Part shown: positions 1-8,156 of the stretch, in pieces
Layout of the letters: each line of letters begins with the position of its first letter
Position numbering within the stretch: the first letter of the stretch is position 1
NCBI GenBank assembly: GCA_910584865.1
Contig: CAJUCE010000020.1
Coordinates: 1-64,000, forward strand
Length of the DNA: 64,000 nucleotides
DNA from: an uncultured Acetatifactor sp.
GTDB lineage: Bacteria; Bacillota; Clostridia; Lachnospirales; Lachnospiraceae
Direction of reading: 5' to 3'
Notes under the pieces: generated by a model
What the model was told of the DNA's origin: nothing
What the model saw: only the letters and a program-made list of their open reading frames with translations
Databases searched by the model: none
Made by a program: the position numbers and the translations under genes

Positions 1-352
1 AATCCATAATGTCACCTGTCCTTTCGAATACGGAAATGTGTGTCTGAAGCTCGTTTAGGATAATGGTCATTTCCTGCCGTTCCTGCTTCAACTTCTCTTT
101 CTGGCGCCGCAGCGTATCTGCAAGCTCCTTATTATCCGAAATGGTGAGAATGCTCTGGATTTCCTCCAGGGAAAAGCCATAGCGTTTCAGGCGCTGAATG
201 TAGTTCATGATATCAATCTGCTCTGTGCGGTAATAACGGTAGCCGGTAATGCTGTCTACCTCTGCCGGCACGAGCAGCCCGATCCTGCCGTAGTGGTGGA
301 GCGTCTTAACGCTGACCTGGCATATTCTGGAAAATTCTCCTATCTGCAGCAT
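1..352 (-). CDS. MerR family transcriptional regulator (3' end outside window)
   Basis: The first 117 codons of a MerR-type activator read leftward and run off the window edge. The protein opens with MLQIGEFSRICQVSVKTLHH, the usual winged-helix start of the family, followed by the YYRTEQI segment and a coiled-coil dimerisation helix rich in K, E and Q (about residues 75-110). The effector-binding domain is cut off, so the ligand cannot be named; multidrug-sensing relatives of this size are common. The start at 352 is supported by GGAGAAG just upstream. A promoter with the 19-bp spacer typical of MerR targets lies about 170 bp upstream, suggesting autoregulation. Confidence 0.85.
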   Translation of the reverse strand, partial: MLQIGEFSRICQVSVKTLHHYGRIGLLVPAEVDSITGYRYYRTEQIDIMNYIQRLKRYGFSLEEIQSILTISDNKELADTLRRQKEKLKQERQEMTIILNELQTHISVFERTGDIMD

Positions 353-521
353 ATCTTCTCCCCTTTCCTGTGGAAATTTCGGACATCGTTTTGGAAACAG
401 CAAATCCGTCGGAGCTTCCGGAAATCCCAATACAGCTGTTTATGGCAGGCTCCGGATTTTACCTGCCCGGCAGGCCGTTTGGTAATTTCCTGTTTTTAGT
501 GGCTGATTCGAATCTATAGAC

Positions 522-552
522 AGTTTACCTTCTGACCTAAGGGGAGAGTCAA
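522..552 (-). promoter_or_regulatory. MerR-type promoter with 19-bp spacer
   Basis: Reading leftward, TTGACT (547-552) and TAAACT (522-527) are separated by 19 bp. This over-long spacer is the signature of promoters that MerR-family proteins activate by DNA distortion. It points at the MerR gene at 1-352. The rest of the gene-free stretch 353-662 shows only a presumed leader and no convincing coding sequence. Confidence 0.55.
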
Positions 553-662
553 TACCTTTTTTTCTATTTTTTTTCACATATCCTTTCATGTTGTTCACTG
601 GCGATACCCTTTCCGGCAAATGCTTTTCCCGAACATAAATCAGGCTCCAACCCTACGGCGGT

Positions 663-1481
663 TCAGAGTTTCCCCTGGCTCTTCCGCAGCGCCGCGCTCA
701 GGCTGGCGGGAATCCCCCTGGGACCCCGGACGGCAAAAATCCCGTACTCGCTTTTCAGGAGCCCGAAAGGGAACTGTTCCGGCTGGTATCGTTTCTGCAG
801 CTTTATCTTCATCAGGGAGGACATCGTGAGGTTCTTATCCTGGTAATGGTACGGGATATCCGTCTCCATGACTTTGCACTGATATAGGATAGCAGACACC
901 GGCGCCGCCACATACAGGTAAACCGTGTCCCCTGTCCGGATGCCGGCGCCCTGTTTCCAGTCGATTACTTCGTCTTTCTCGAAGGCCTGTTCCACATTGT
1001 AATATTGGGGATTGGCGGGAACAATCCACTCCTTGGGAGGGCGCAGCTTCTGCTGCTTTTTCCGGGATGCAGTAGCCTCGTAACTTGCGTCTATCATGCC
1101 GCATACCTCGTCAAAGGGAACGGTGCCGTCCAGAATGATTGTGATCCACTTTTCCTTATTCATATGATATCCCGGGAAATAGCCGGGCTGGCGGATAAGC
1201 ATATCATGGAACATCTGATCCCGGGTCTTCACATTGATGGCCCAGACTCTTTCCTGCCCGGGAAGCCCCAGCTTTGCCCTGTCCACCTCCATCAGCAGGC
1301 CGTACCATTTCCGGTTGTCCTCATGGCGCAGCACGGCGCTTTCCGGATCTCCTTTCCAGGGGTAGTCCGGTTTGGTTTTGTACTTCTTCTTGACATACTG
1401 CAGCAGGGCCGTCCTGTAGGAACCGTCCTTCGGCATCTCATCCTGCCCTCTCCCGTTGTTTCGATTTCTCTTATCCGGCAT
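663..1481 (-). CDS. MmcQ/YjbR family protein with C-terminal EVE/PUA-like region
   Basis: A 272-residue cytoplasmic protein. The first half has the YjbR/MmcQ double-wing fold pattern: YPWKGDPESAVLRHEDNRKWYGLL, a MxxDR..LGL segment, and GYHMNKEKWITIILDGTVP. The second half (from about residue 150, EWIVPANPQYYNVEQAF, then GDTVYLYVAAPVSAILYQCKV) resembles EVE/PUA-like modified-base-binding domains. The fusion of the two is known in Firmicutes, but its function is not. The start is supported by GGAG seven bases upstream. It stands alone between the MerR gene and a transporter gene. The family assignment is firm; a role in nucleic acid binding is inference. Confidence 0.75.
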   Translation of the reverse strand: MPDKRNRNNGRGQDEMPKDGSYRTALLQYVKKKYKTKPDYPWKGDPESAVLRHEDNRKWYGLLMEVDRAKLGLPGQERVWAINVKTRDQMFHDMLIRQPGYFPGYHMNKEKWITIILDGTVPFDEVCGMIDASYEATASRKKQQKLRPPKEWIVPANPQYYNVEQAFEKDEVIDWKQGAGIRTGDTVYLYVAAPVSAILYQCKVMETDIPYHYQDKNLTMSSLMKIKLQKRYQPEQFPFGLLKSEYGIFAVRGPRGIPASLSAALRKSQGKL

Positions 1482-1628
1482 CTTTCGTCTCCAAACTCCT
1501 TTTTGCTTCTTTCTTTTTCTAACCAGAGAATTCGCTTGTTACAACCGAATTTTTCTGTGTGCTGTTTCGTACATCGACTTTTAGATTTTTACCTGCATCT
1601 GTTTGTGCTGTCCCTCCCCGAAATGGGC

Positions 1629-2576
1629 CTACGAACCCTGCTTTCTCCCGGGAAGCTGTACCAGGATAACCGCGCATAGGACCAGTGCGCAGCCCGCCAG
1701 CTCCCTGCCTGTCAGGGCCTGTTTCAAGACCACCCATCCCGCCAACACCGAAACGGTGGATTCCAGGCTTAAAATCAGGGAGGCAATCGTGGGATCCGTC
1801 CCTTTCTGCCCCAGTACCTGCAGCGTATAGGCGACACCGCAGGACAGGATTCCCGCATAAGCCAGGGGGATGATTCCGTCTACGAAATTCCGTATATCAG
1901 GTTTTTCAAAAATGAGTGCAAGGATACCGGCAGTCACACCTGCAGTCAAAAACTGGATGCAGGAAAGTTCCACCCCGTCCGTTTTGGGAGAGAAATGGTC
2001 AACCGCCAGGATATGTACGGAAAACAAAATTGCGCACAGAAAGACCAGGCTGTCTCCCCTGCCCAGGAACAGGCTTTCGCTCATGCACAGCAAATACATG
2101 CCGAAAGCCGCAATCACCGCCCCTGCCCAGCACTTTCCCGGTATCCTCTTCTTCAGGAACAGCCCGAAAAAGGGGACGAGGATAATATATAATGTGGTGA
2201 TAAAGCCTGCCTTTCCCACGGATGTGTGCAGTATGCCGTACTGCTGCAGGAGGGAGGCTCCGCACAGCAGCAGTCCGCAGCATATGCCGCCCTTGACCGT
2301 AGCTTTGTTGTCTGCGGGCTTTACTCCCTCTCTTTTCCTTTTTGCCCTGTTGAAACAGACAAGCGGTGCAAGCACTGCGCTTCCCATAAGAAACCTGGCG
2401 CCGTTGAAGCTTAACGGCCCCAGGTAATCCATGCCCACGCTCTGCGCCACAAAGGCTGTTCCCCAGATAAATGCTGCCAGGAAAAGCATCAGGCTGCTTT
2501 TCCAGGATATCCCTGCCTGTGTTGTTTCAGGTTTCTTTTCCGGTTCTTCCGGTGTCCTGTTCTGTTTTTTTATCAT
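1629..2576 (-). CDS. EamA/DMT family transporter
   Basis: A 315-residue integral membrane protein of the drug/metabolite transporter superfamily. About ten hydrophobic helices begin with SSLMLFLAAFIWGTAFVAQS, and the sequence shows the two-fold EamA repeat; a second-repeat motif SLILSLESTVSVLAGWVVL is visible. A hydrophilic N-terminal tail (about 25 residues) rich in E, K and P precedes the first helix. The substrate cannot be read from the sequence; relatives export amino acids or metabolites. The start at 2576 has AAGGG about nine bases upstream. The gene is monocistronic. Confidence 0.85.
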   Translation of the reverse strand: MIKKQNRTPEEPEKKPETTQAGISWKSSLMLFLAAFIWGTAFVAQSVGMDYLGPLSFNGARFLMGSAVLAPLVCFNRAKRKREGVKPADNKATVKGGICCGLLLCGASLLQQYGILHTSVGKAGFITTLYIILVPFFGLFLKKRIPGKCWAGAVIAAFGMYLLCMSESLFLGRGDSLVFLCAILFSVHILAVDHFSPKTDGVELSCIQFLTAGVTAGILALIFEKPDIRNFVDGIIPLAYAGILSCGVAYTLQVLGQKGTDPTIASLILSLESTVSVLAGWVVLKQALTGRELAGCALVLCAVILVQLPGRKQGS

Positions 2577-2754
2577 ATTCTATTTCCCTTTTGCACCTTT
2601 CCCCCACTCCTCTTCTATCTACGCCCCATCATTCAAGCCATGCTATTTTCAAACCCAACATTTTCTATTCCGTAACGGACACAGAACGCTCCCCCTATGA
2701 AAGCCGAAATCATCAGGGTATGCCGGACATTATGAAACTGCCAGGCCAAAACCG

Positions 2755-4134
2755 CTACCGGAATAATTGCTCCATATCTATCAGAACCACATCCTCATAC
2801 TGCCTGCAGCTAAAACCGCTTCTGGAAATAAAACCATATTTATAGCAACGAAGGCCTGTGTTCCTCACCTGCTCCATCTCCTCCCGGATCATGCTGTCCG
2901 TCACAGGCTCTTTCCGGAACTTTGCTTCATAAAAGACATACCCCCTGTCGTCAAGTGTTACAATGTCAAACTCCCCATTTCTTCTGTTTACCGGATCGTC
3001 AAAATAGTATTTTCCGATTCTTTCAAATGGTTCCTCCATCCGGCCACTGCGGTTCATGCGGATCAGATATTGACGACAGATTTCTTCAAATGCTTTGGGT
3101 ACATGCCTTGTCTCAAAATCTTCCCAAATGTACTTTTCGCAAAAGAACTCCGCATCCATCACATTCATCCGTGAGGCATTCCTGAAGATATATTTGTAAT
3201 AAAAGCAGCACAGCTGATCACTGATAAAATACCCGGTCTTCTTTTTGTTATGTTCGTCGTTGATCGGAGTCTCCTTTTTTACCATCTCCATCCGAATCAG
3301 CTTATCTAGAACATCCACCAATGTAGGACCGCTTGATACATGCGACTGGTCCAGAATATCCTTATATCTGGAAAATCCTTTTGCCAATGCCTCAAATACC
3401 TCATTGGCATTTGTAATTCTGGATATTTCCGAGCTCAGATACATGGACACTTCGTTTTCCAGTCTTGCTCCCGGAGACGCTATCAGCCGGACAATATTCT
3501 CCCTCGCCGTCTCATTTTGATCCACCAACCGGTTATAATAGGGCACACCACCAAGCACACTGAAAAGCCTGACCTTGTCCTCATTGGAATACCCTGCATA
3601 AAACAGGGAAGACTCATAATAATCCATTGGTTTTAAATCAATTGTCAAATCCACCCTGCCGAATAAAGGATTCTGTCCGGAAAGCAGGCTTTTCATGGTA
3701 TCCACGTAGGAACCGCAGATAATGAGTTTCATTCCGGAATTATCCCTGTTCCCATCGATCAAAGCTTGTAAAATGCTGTCCATCCCTTTTACATTCTCAC
3801 GAAGATAAGGATATTCGTCAAGAACCAGGACCATTTTTTCGTTCCACGCTTTCTCATACAGAAACTTCAGAAGCTCTTCCATTCCATGAAAGGCCAGCCT
3901 GGGATATCCGAAATTCTCGGAGACAATTTCTGCCAGGCTTTCCACGTTATTCAGCTCCGTCGTCTGCTTGCATTCATAGTAAATACTTTTCAATGCAGCT
4001 TCCCTTAGACACTGCTTGATCAGTTCGCTTTTTCCGATGCGCCTTCTTCCATAGATCAGGATCGTTTCCTGCCTTCCGGACATGAATACTTTTTGTATCT
4101 GTTTTTTCTGACTTTCCCGCCCGTAAAATTTCAT
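2755..4134 (-). CDS. AAA+ ATPase with C-terminal DUF234 (PD-(D/E)XK-like) domain
   Basis: A 459-residue protein of the archaeal-type ATPase/DUF234 family. Walker A is YGRRRIGKSEL at about residue 29, Walker B is MVLVLDEYPYL, and a sensor segment LIICGSYVDTM follows. A winged-helix region sits in the middle. The C terminus carries GEFDIVTLDDRGYVFYEAKF, which fits the degenerate PD-(D/E)XK nuclease core proposed for DUF234. The role is unknown; such genes are frequent in accessory regions and have been linked to toxin-like or mobile functions. The start has GGAGG seven bases upstream. An AGTTCGACT motif upstream resembles that upstream of the next ATPase gene. Confidence 0.8.
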   Translation of the reverse strand: MKFYGRESQKKQIQKVFMSGRQETILIYGRRRIGKSELIKQCLREAALKSIYYECKQTTELNNVESLAEIVSENFGYPRLAFHGMEELLKFLYEKAWNEKMVLVLDEYPYLRENVKGMDSILQALIDGNRDNSGMKLIICGSYVDTMKSLLSGQNPLFGRVDLTIDLKPMDYYESSLFYAGYSNEDKVRLFSVLGGVPYYNRLVDQNETARENIVRLIASPGARLENEVSMYLSSEISRITNANEVFEALAKGFSRYKDILDQSHVSSGPTLVDVLDKLIRMEMVKKETPINDEHNKKKTGYFISDQLCCFYYKYIFRNASRMNVMDAEFFCEKYIWEDFETRHVPKAFEEICRQYLIRMNRSGRMEEPFERIGKYYFDDPVNRRNGEFDIVTLDDRGYVFYEAKFRKEPVTDSMIREEMEQVRNTGLRCYKYGFISRSGFSCRQYEDVVLIDMEQLFR

Positions 4135-4153
4135 TCGGTATCCTCCGACTCGG

Positions 4154-4168
4154 TTATAGTCGAACTAA
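4154..4168 (-). promoter_or_regulatory. Imperfect palindrome TTAGTTCGACTATAA
   Basis: A near-palindrome centred on TTCGA, 20 bp upstream of the DUF234 ATPase start. It matches in its core the perfect palindrome at 5564-5579 ahead of the DUF2791 ATPase. A shared regulator is possible but unproven. Confidence 0.3.
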
Positions 4169-4209
4169 TTTTATGATAATTCCTTTCTTGTGTCAACATA
4201 TGATATTCC

Positions 4210-5526
4210 CTATATCTCAAACTCCCGGAACTCCTCCGCCGCATCCTCCCCGGCAATCCCGCCCTTGGCCATCTCGAAGCTGTTGTCCCCCAGGATCTCC
4301 GCCACGGTTTTCTCCGGATTCTGGTGGAGGATGTTCACCAGTTCGATGAAATCCCGGATGATCTCCCTGGGCGTAATATGACTCTCGGCTCCCACCCGGT
4401 TGTATTCCACGGTGAGGAAATACACCAGATCCTCATGTTTCAGAACCGGTTCGTATTTATAAAGTCCGGCATGAATGTCCCGCAGCTTTTCCACCAGGAT
4501 ATACATTTCCTCCTGGTTCAGCATCTGCAGGCGGATAATGGGGGCGGAAAAATCCCGTATCTCCCCGTTGGCAAAATGTCCCTCTGCCAGACGGGAGCGC
4601 AGGGCTTCGTAGCTGAACACGCCCTTATACTTGTCCTCGATGCACTGTGGCGTGCCGCCCATGAGAAAGCCGATGTATTTCGCCTTGCCCTGGAGCACGT
4701 CATTGTACATGGTGAGGATTTTTTCGTAATTGTTTGCCCGTGTAACAGAATTCGGTATTTTGAATATATTCACAAGCTCGTCGATGATGACCAGCAGGCC
4801 CTTATAGCCCGCCCCCACCAGGAACGCCGCGAAAAGCTTCAGGAAATCGTACCAGGTCTCGTCGTTTACGATGAAATTGATTCCCAGTTCCTCTTTGGAC
4901 TCCCTGCGGGAAGGATATTCTCCCCGAAACCACCGCAGGACGTTGGACTTCAGGGCGGCATCGTCCTCCTTGTACGCCTTCCAGTAAAGGGCCACCGCCC
5001 TGGCAAACTCGAAGCCGTTCACCATTCCTTCCAGGGAACCGGCCACCGCATAAATCTGCCTTTCCACCTCCGCCTCAAAGGCTTCCCCTTCCAGTCCTGA
5101 AGCGGTCCTCACCGCCGTCTGGATGCCGGAAATCCATTTCTCCAATATAAGCGGCAGCGCGCCGCCGTCGGGCTTTGATTTGGTGGAAAGATTCTGGATC
5201 AGTTCCTTGTAGGTGGCAAGCCCCTGCCCCTTCGTCCCCGCGAAACGCCGCTCCGGTGACAGGTCCGCGTCCACCACCGCAAAGCCCCTGGCAGTGGAAT
5301 GGTTCCGGATGGTCTGCAGCAGGAAGCTTTTGCCGCTGCCGTACTTGCCCACGATGAAGCGGAAGGACGCGCCGCCCTCCTCAATCATGTCGATGTCGTG
5401 AAGTATGGCGGAAATTTCCCGGGTACGGCCTACCGTAATGTATTCCAGACCCGCCCTGGGCACCACGCCGCCTTTCAGGGCGTTGATTAAAATATTTGCA
5501 ATTCTCGCAGGTACCTGTCTGTCCAT
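4210..5526 (-). CDS. DUF2791 / BREX-type ATP-binding protein
   Basis: A 438-residue P-loop ATPase of the DUF2791 family, which includes BrxD of BREX phage-defence loci and the ATPase of TerB_N-associated systems. Walker A is VGKYGSGKSFLLQ at about residues 58-70 and Walker B is LLVIIDELVNIFK near residue 245; FLMGGTPQCIEDKYKG and SRLAEG follow. It would act in the cytoplasm with nucleic-acid-processing partners. The usual partners are a TerB_N protein, found here at 8157-10661, and a DEAD/DEAH helicase, which I do not find in this window. GAGG lies upstream of the start, as does a perfect 16-bp palindrome. The defence role is inferred from family context. Confidence 0.85.
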   Translation of the reverse strand: MDRQVPARIANILINALKGGVVPRAGLEYITVGRTREISAILHDIDMIEEGGASFRFIVGKYGSGKSFLLQTIRNHSTARGFAVVDADLSPERRFAGTKGQGLATYKELIQNLSTKSKPDGGALPLILEKWISGIQTAVRTASGLEGEAFEAEVERQIYAVAGSLEGMVNGFEFARAVALYWKAYKEDDAALKSNVLRWFRGEYPSRRESKEELGINFIVNDETWYDFLKLFAAFLVGAGYKGLLVIIDELVNIFKIPNSVTRANNYEKILTMYNDVLQGKAKYIGFLMGGTPQCIEDKYKGVFSYEALRSRLAEGHFANGEIRDFSAPIIRLQMLNQEEMYILVEKLRDIHAGLYKYEPVLKHEDLVYFLTVEYNRVGAESHITPREIIRDFIELVNILHQNPEKTVAEILGDNSFEMAKGGIAGEDAAEEFREFEI

Positions 5527-5563
5527 ATGGCTTTCCTCATTTCTTTAAATCCTGTACCAAAAC

Positions 5564-5579
5564 GTAAGTTCGAACTTAC
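5564..5579. promoter_or_regulatory. Perfect 16-bp palindrome GTAAGTTCGAACTTAC
   Basis: A perfect inverted repeat 38 bp upstream of the DUF2791 ATPase start. Size and position fit an operator. It is not a LexA box: the GAAC and GTTC half-sites are in the wrong order. Confidence 0.45.
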
Positions 5580-5717
5580 TAATTTGTTTTATTGATATCT
5601 TTGAAGTACACTTTGCTTCTGTTTCCTTTTTCTGAATCCAACGGTATCCTATTTCCCGCCGCCCATCCTGACCCGGACATATCTGAACAGAAATCATGAC
5701 GAATGCGCAGAATTTCG

Positions 5718-6869
5718 TTACCAGTCACCTGCCCGGGATATGCCGGAACCAGAGCTTTGCCGAAAAACGCAGAATTTCGTTGTTAAACGCCCAACACCGG
5801 CACACATGCCTCCAAAACCGCGAAAGTAATGTCGCATTTTACATTCGTTTCTTTCCGCCAGTACGGCTCCCTGCCCGCAATCTGTCGAAAGGCTTTCAGG
5901 GCCTTCTCCGGAATCCGCTCCGGGAGAATCTCTCTCCAACCAGTCTGCCAGAAGCTCGTAAGCTGAAGCATTCTGCCTGGCCCATTCGGGAAGCCCGGTG
6001 ATGTCCCTCAGCCAGAACCCGAATTGAAAAGGGTACGGGCTCTCCAGAATTCCCCCAAGCCCCTCCTCATCCAGTGCGCCAAGGGCCTGCCAGTTGAAAT
6101 TGAAGGGGCCCACAAAACCGCTGCCGTATTCCTTCGGCTTCCGGAATGTAATGTACTCATCGCAGTCTTTCATAATCCGGTATCCATGCCTGACAGCCGA
6201 CTTCAGCATCTGCAGATTCTCTTCACTGCGCCAGCTTTGGGTGTTTGCCAACAGGCTGATGTGATTCACCCCCAGAAACCTGGCGCCTGGTTTATAGTAT
6301 CTCTCCCTTTTTTCTGACGGAAGAGCTTTTCCCTGCCGGGAAGGATTTCTCCTGACGGAAAAATCTTCCAGGGAATGATACTGCAAAACCGCCCTCATAT
6401 GCTCCAGGGAAAAAGCGATTTCTTCCTGCAGAACCGGAATATCCTCCTCCGCTCCCGTCCATGACAGAATGCCTGCCGTCACCGCCCGGTTGCCGCCCCT
6501 GCCGTCCGCATCCAGGGCTTCCCCGCCCCGGAACCAGTTTTTGTGCTGTTCTGCAATCTCCGGCGTCACAAGAGCGTTAACTGCCCTCTGAATACAGGGC
6601 TGCGACGCCTCCACCCCGAGATTCAGCAGACCCCGGATATGGCAGTCCATTCCGTCATTGCCATGAAGCTCGTGTCCGAACCAACCATCGGTATGCTGCG
6701 CCTGCAGATGCTTCTGCACATTGGGCTGCCCCAGGACTTCCTCCTGCAACTTTTTCATAAAGGGCTCCTGGTTTGATGCACCCAGCATGTCCCGATGAAC
6801 CTGGTGACGGATGCCCGCACAGACATTTTCCAGGAGAAAATCCATTTGTTTCTGAAAATCATATGCCAT
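5718..6869 (-). CDS. Hypothetical protein, alpha-toroid-like, C terminus probably frameshifted
   Basis: A 383-residue protein I do not recognise with certainty. The N-terminal two thirds are helical with repeated Trp/Gly-rich turns (DGWFGHELHG, MDCHIRGLLNLGVE, FVGPFNFNWQALGAL), loosely like the alpha/alpha toroid of prenyltransferase or terpene-cyclase folds; no catalytic motif is obvious. After LADWLER the predicted protein becomes low quality (SPGADSGEGPESLSTDCGQG). The neighbouring frame instead reads REILPERIPEKALKAFRQIA and continues with natural-looking sequence to a stop at 5783. Adding one GA unit to the GA-rich tract near 5928-5935 would join the frames. This is therefore either a decayed gene or a sequence error. 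AAGGAG supports the start at 6869. Confidence 0.55.
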   Translation of the reverse strand: MAYDFQKQMDFLLENVCAGIRHQVHRDMLGASNQEPFMKKLQEEVLGQPNVQKHLQAQHTDGWFGHELHGNDGMDCHIRGLLNLGVEASQPCIQRAVNALVTPEIAEQHKNWFRGGEALDADGRGGNRAVTAGILSWTGAEEDIPVLQEEIAFSLEHMRAVLQYHSLEDFSVRRNPSRQGKALPSEKRERYYKPGARFLGVNHISLLANTQSWRSEENLQMLKSAVRHGYRIMKDCDEYITFRKPKEYGSGFVGPFNFNWQALGALDEEGLGGILESPYPFQFGFWLRDITGLPEWARQNASAYELLADWLERDSPGADSGEGPESLSTDCGQGAVLAERNECKMRHYFRGFGGMCAGVGRLTTKFCVFRQSSGSGISRAGDW

Positions 6870-6893
6870 AAAGACAGGCTCCTTTCTTTCCTG

Positions 6894-7346
6894 CTAATAT
6901 ATTGAACTTTCTTTTTCCTCCCAATGTTCAAGCTCATCAGCCGGATAGGCTTTCGTCCAGTGATATGGCTGTAATTCCTTTAATTCCACAAATCGAACTC
7001 TTTCCTCTTCAGTAGTAACCGCCACTTGTACATCTTCACCCCAATATCGCAGTCTCTCCTGGCAAATACCACATGGTGATAATACTCTATATGGGGAACT
7101 TTCGTCATCACGAATAAGGCACATACAATGCGTGACTTTTTCATTATATTTGTGGGCTTCAAGCATAGCTCCCAGTTCAATACAAACAACCGCAGATGCA
7201 TTGGCGGTTTCAATTGAAACACTTGTATAATAACTCCCCCTGGATGTATGAACAACGCCGGCTCCGCCCCAGCCAACAGGATATCTCTTTTCTATCAGTT
7301 CCACTGCTCTCCGGTACATCTCATTTTCTATCTCGTAATATCTCAT
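6894..7346 (-). CDS. Cytidine deaminase-like (blasticidin-S deaminase type) protein
   Basis: A 150-residue zinc-dependent deaminase. The first metal/catalytic motif appears as VVCIELGAM (C-x-E in place of the common C/H-A-E) and the second as SPCGICQERL, giving three Cys ligands and a catalytic Glu, as in tetrameric cytidine deaminases. NASAVV before the first motif is also typical. It would deaminate cytidine or a related free nucleoside or nucleobase analogue. I chose the start at 7346 (MRYYEIENEMYRR) because GGAGG lies six bases upstream; longer reading is possible but lacks such a site. It sits among unrelated accessory genes. Confidence 0.8.
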   Translation of the reverse strand: MRYYEIENEMYRRAVELIEKRYPVGWGGAGVVHTSRGSYYTSVSIETANASAVVCIELGAMLEAHKYNEKVTHCMCLIRDDESSPYRVLSPCGICQERLRYWGEDVQVAVTTEEERVRFVELKELQPYHWTKAYPADELEHWEEKESSIY

Positions 7347-7507
7347 AAAAACCTCCTCGCCTGCCACTCGCAATTTCTTTATACTCACGACAGAAAACAT
7401 TTGCCAACGTAAATGTATAACGAGTTGACCGCACCTGCGCTGTAAGGCAGGCACCTGGCAAATGAATGCGCTCACGAGTATAGTTCAGCTTTCCGTCCAG
7501 GTTCTGC

Positions 7508-7999
7508 TTATAAAGAAGAAAGCCTGAGAGCTGCAATAATTTCTTCCCCGTCCATGTCCCCGGTCTCCTCGAATCCAAAAGAATGATAAAGTTCCTTCGC
7601 AATTTCGTTTTCCGGCTCGTAGGACAGCCAGCAGTATTCCGCGTCCCCGCAGGGTTTTGTCCGAATGAAGTCCAGTGCAAGCTTTATTGCTTCCCTCCCA
7701 TAACCGCGATGCTGATAGCGCTTATCTATCATCAGCCGCCAGAGATTGTAATTATGGTAGGCAATCTCCGGCGCATCCTCCCAGTAGTCATCCACGCCAT
7801 AGCCGATCATGCAGAAGCCTACCGGCAAGTCGTCATCATAAATCCCAAAGGGATAAGCCTGCCCGCCTCCTGTAATGGTGGTGTATGCTTCGATTATACT
7901 GGTTTTATTCTCCGCCACAAAGTTCGCCTGTTCCTCTTTGACACTTAATTTTACAATATCCCAAACATTTTTTCCATTTATTTTTTCGATTCTCAACAT
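7508..7999 (-). CDS. GNAT N-acetyltransferase (BltD/spermine-acetyltransferase-like)
   Basis: A 163-residue acetyltransferase. The acetyl-CoA-binding motif is KRYQHRGYGREAIKLAL (about residues 92-108), preceded by LPVGFCMIGYG and the WRLMID strand, and followed by CWLSYEPENEIAKELYHSFGFEETG. This pattern is shared with the Bacillus spermine/spermidine acetyltransferases BltD and PaiA-type proteins, but the substrate is unproven. GAGG lies ahead of the ATG. It is a relative of the truncated GNAT at 10749-11141. Confidence 0.85.
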   Translation of the reverse strand: MLRIEKINGKNVWDIVKLSVKEEQANFVAENKTSIIEAYTTITGGGQAYPFGIYDDDLPVGFCMIGYGVDDYWEDAPEIAYHNYNLWRLMIDKRYQHRGYGREAIKLALDFIRTKPCGDAEYCWLSYEPENEIAKELYHSFGFEETGDMDGEEIIAALRLSSL

Positions 8000-8156
8000 T
8001 TATGTTACCTCTTTTCCGGAAATGGGCAGGGATTGAAAGCGCATCTGTGTCCTCCATGGCAAGTCTTTCGTTGGTATTGTTGCTTGTGCCTCTGTTTATT
8101 CTGGGGGAGCCTGAATGAACTCTATGAATGAAATATCGTGAAAAGGAAGCGTCAAA

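Noticed and set aside
5564..5579. Palindrome as a LexA (SOS) box
   Set aside because: Gram-positive LexA sites have GAAC before GTTC with a four-base gap; here the order is reversed with no gap.
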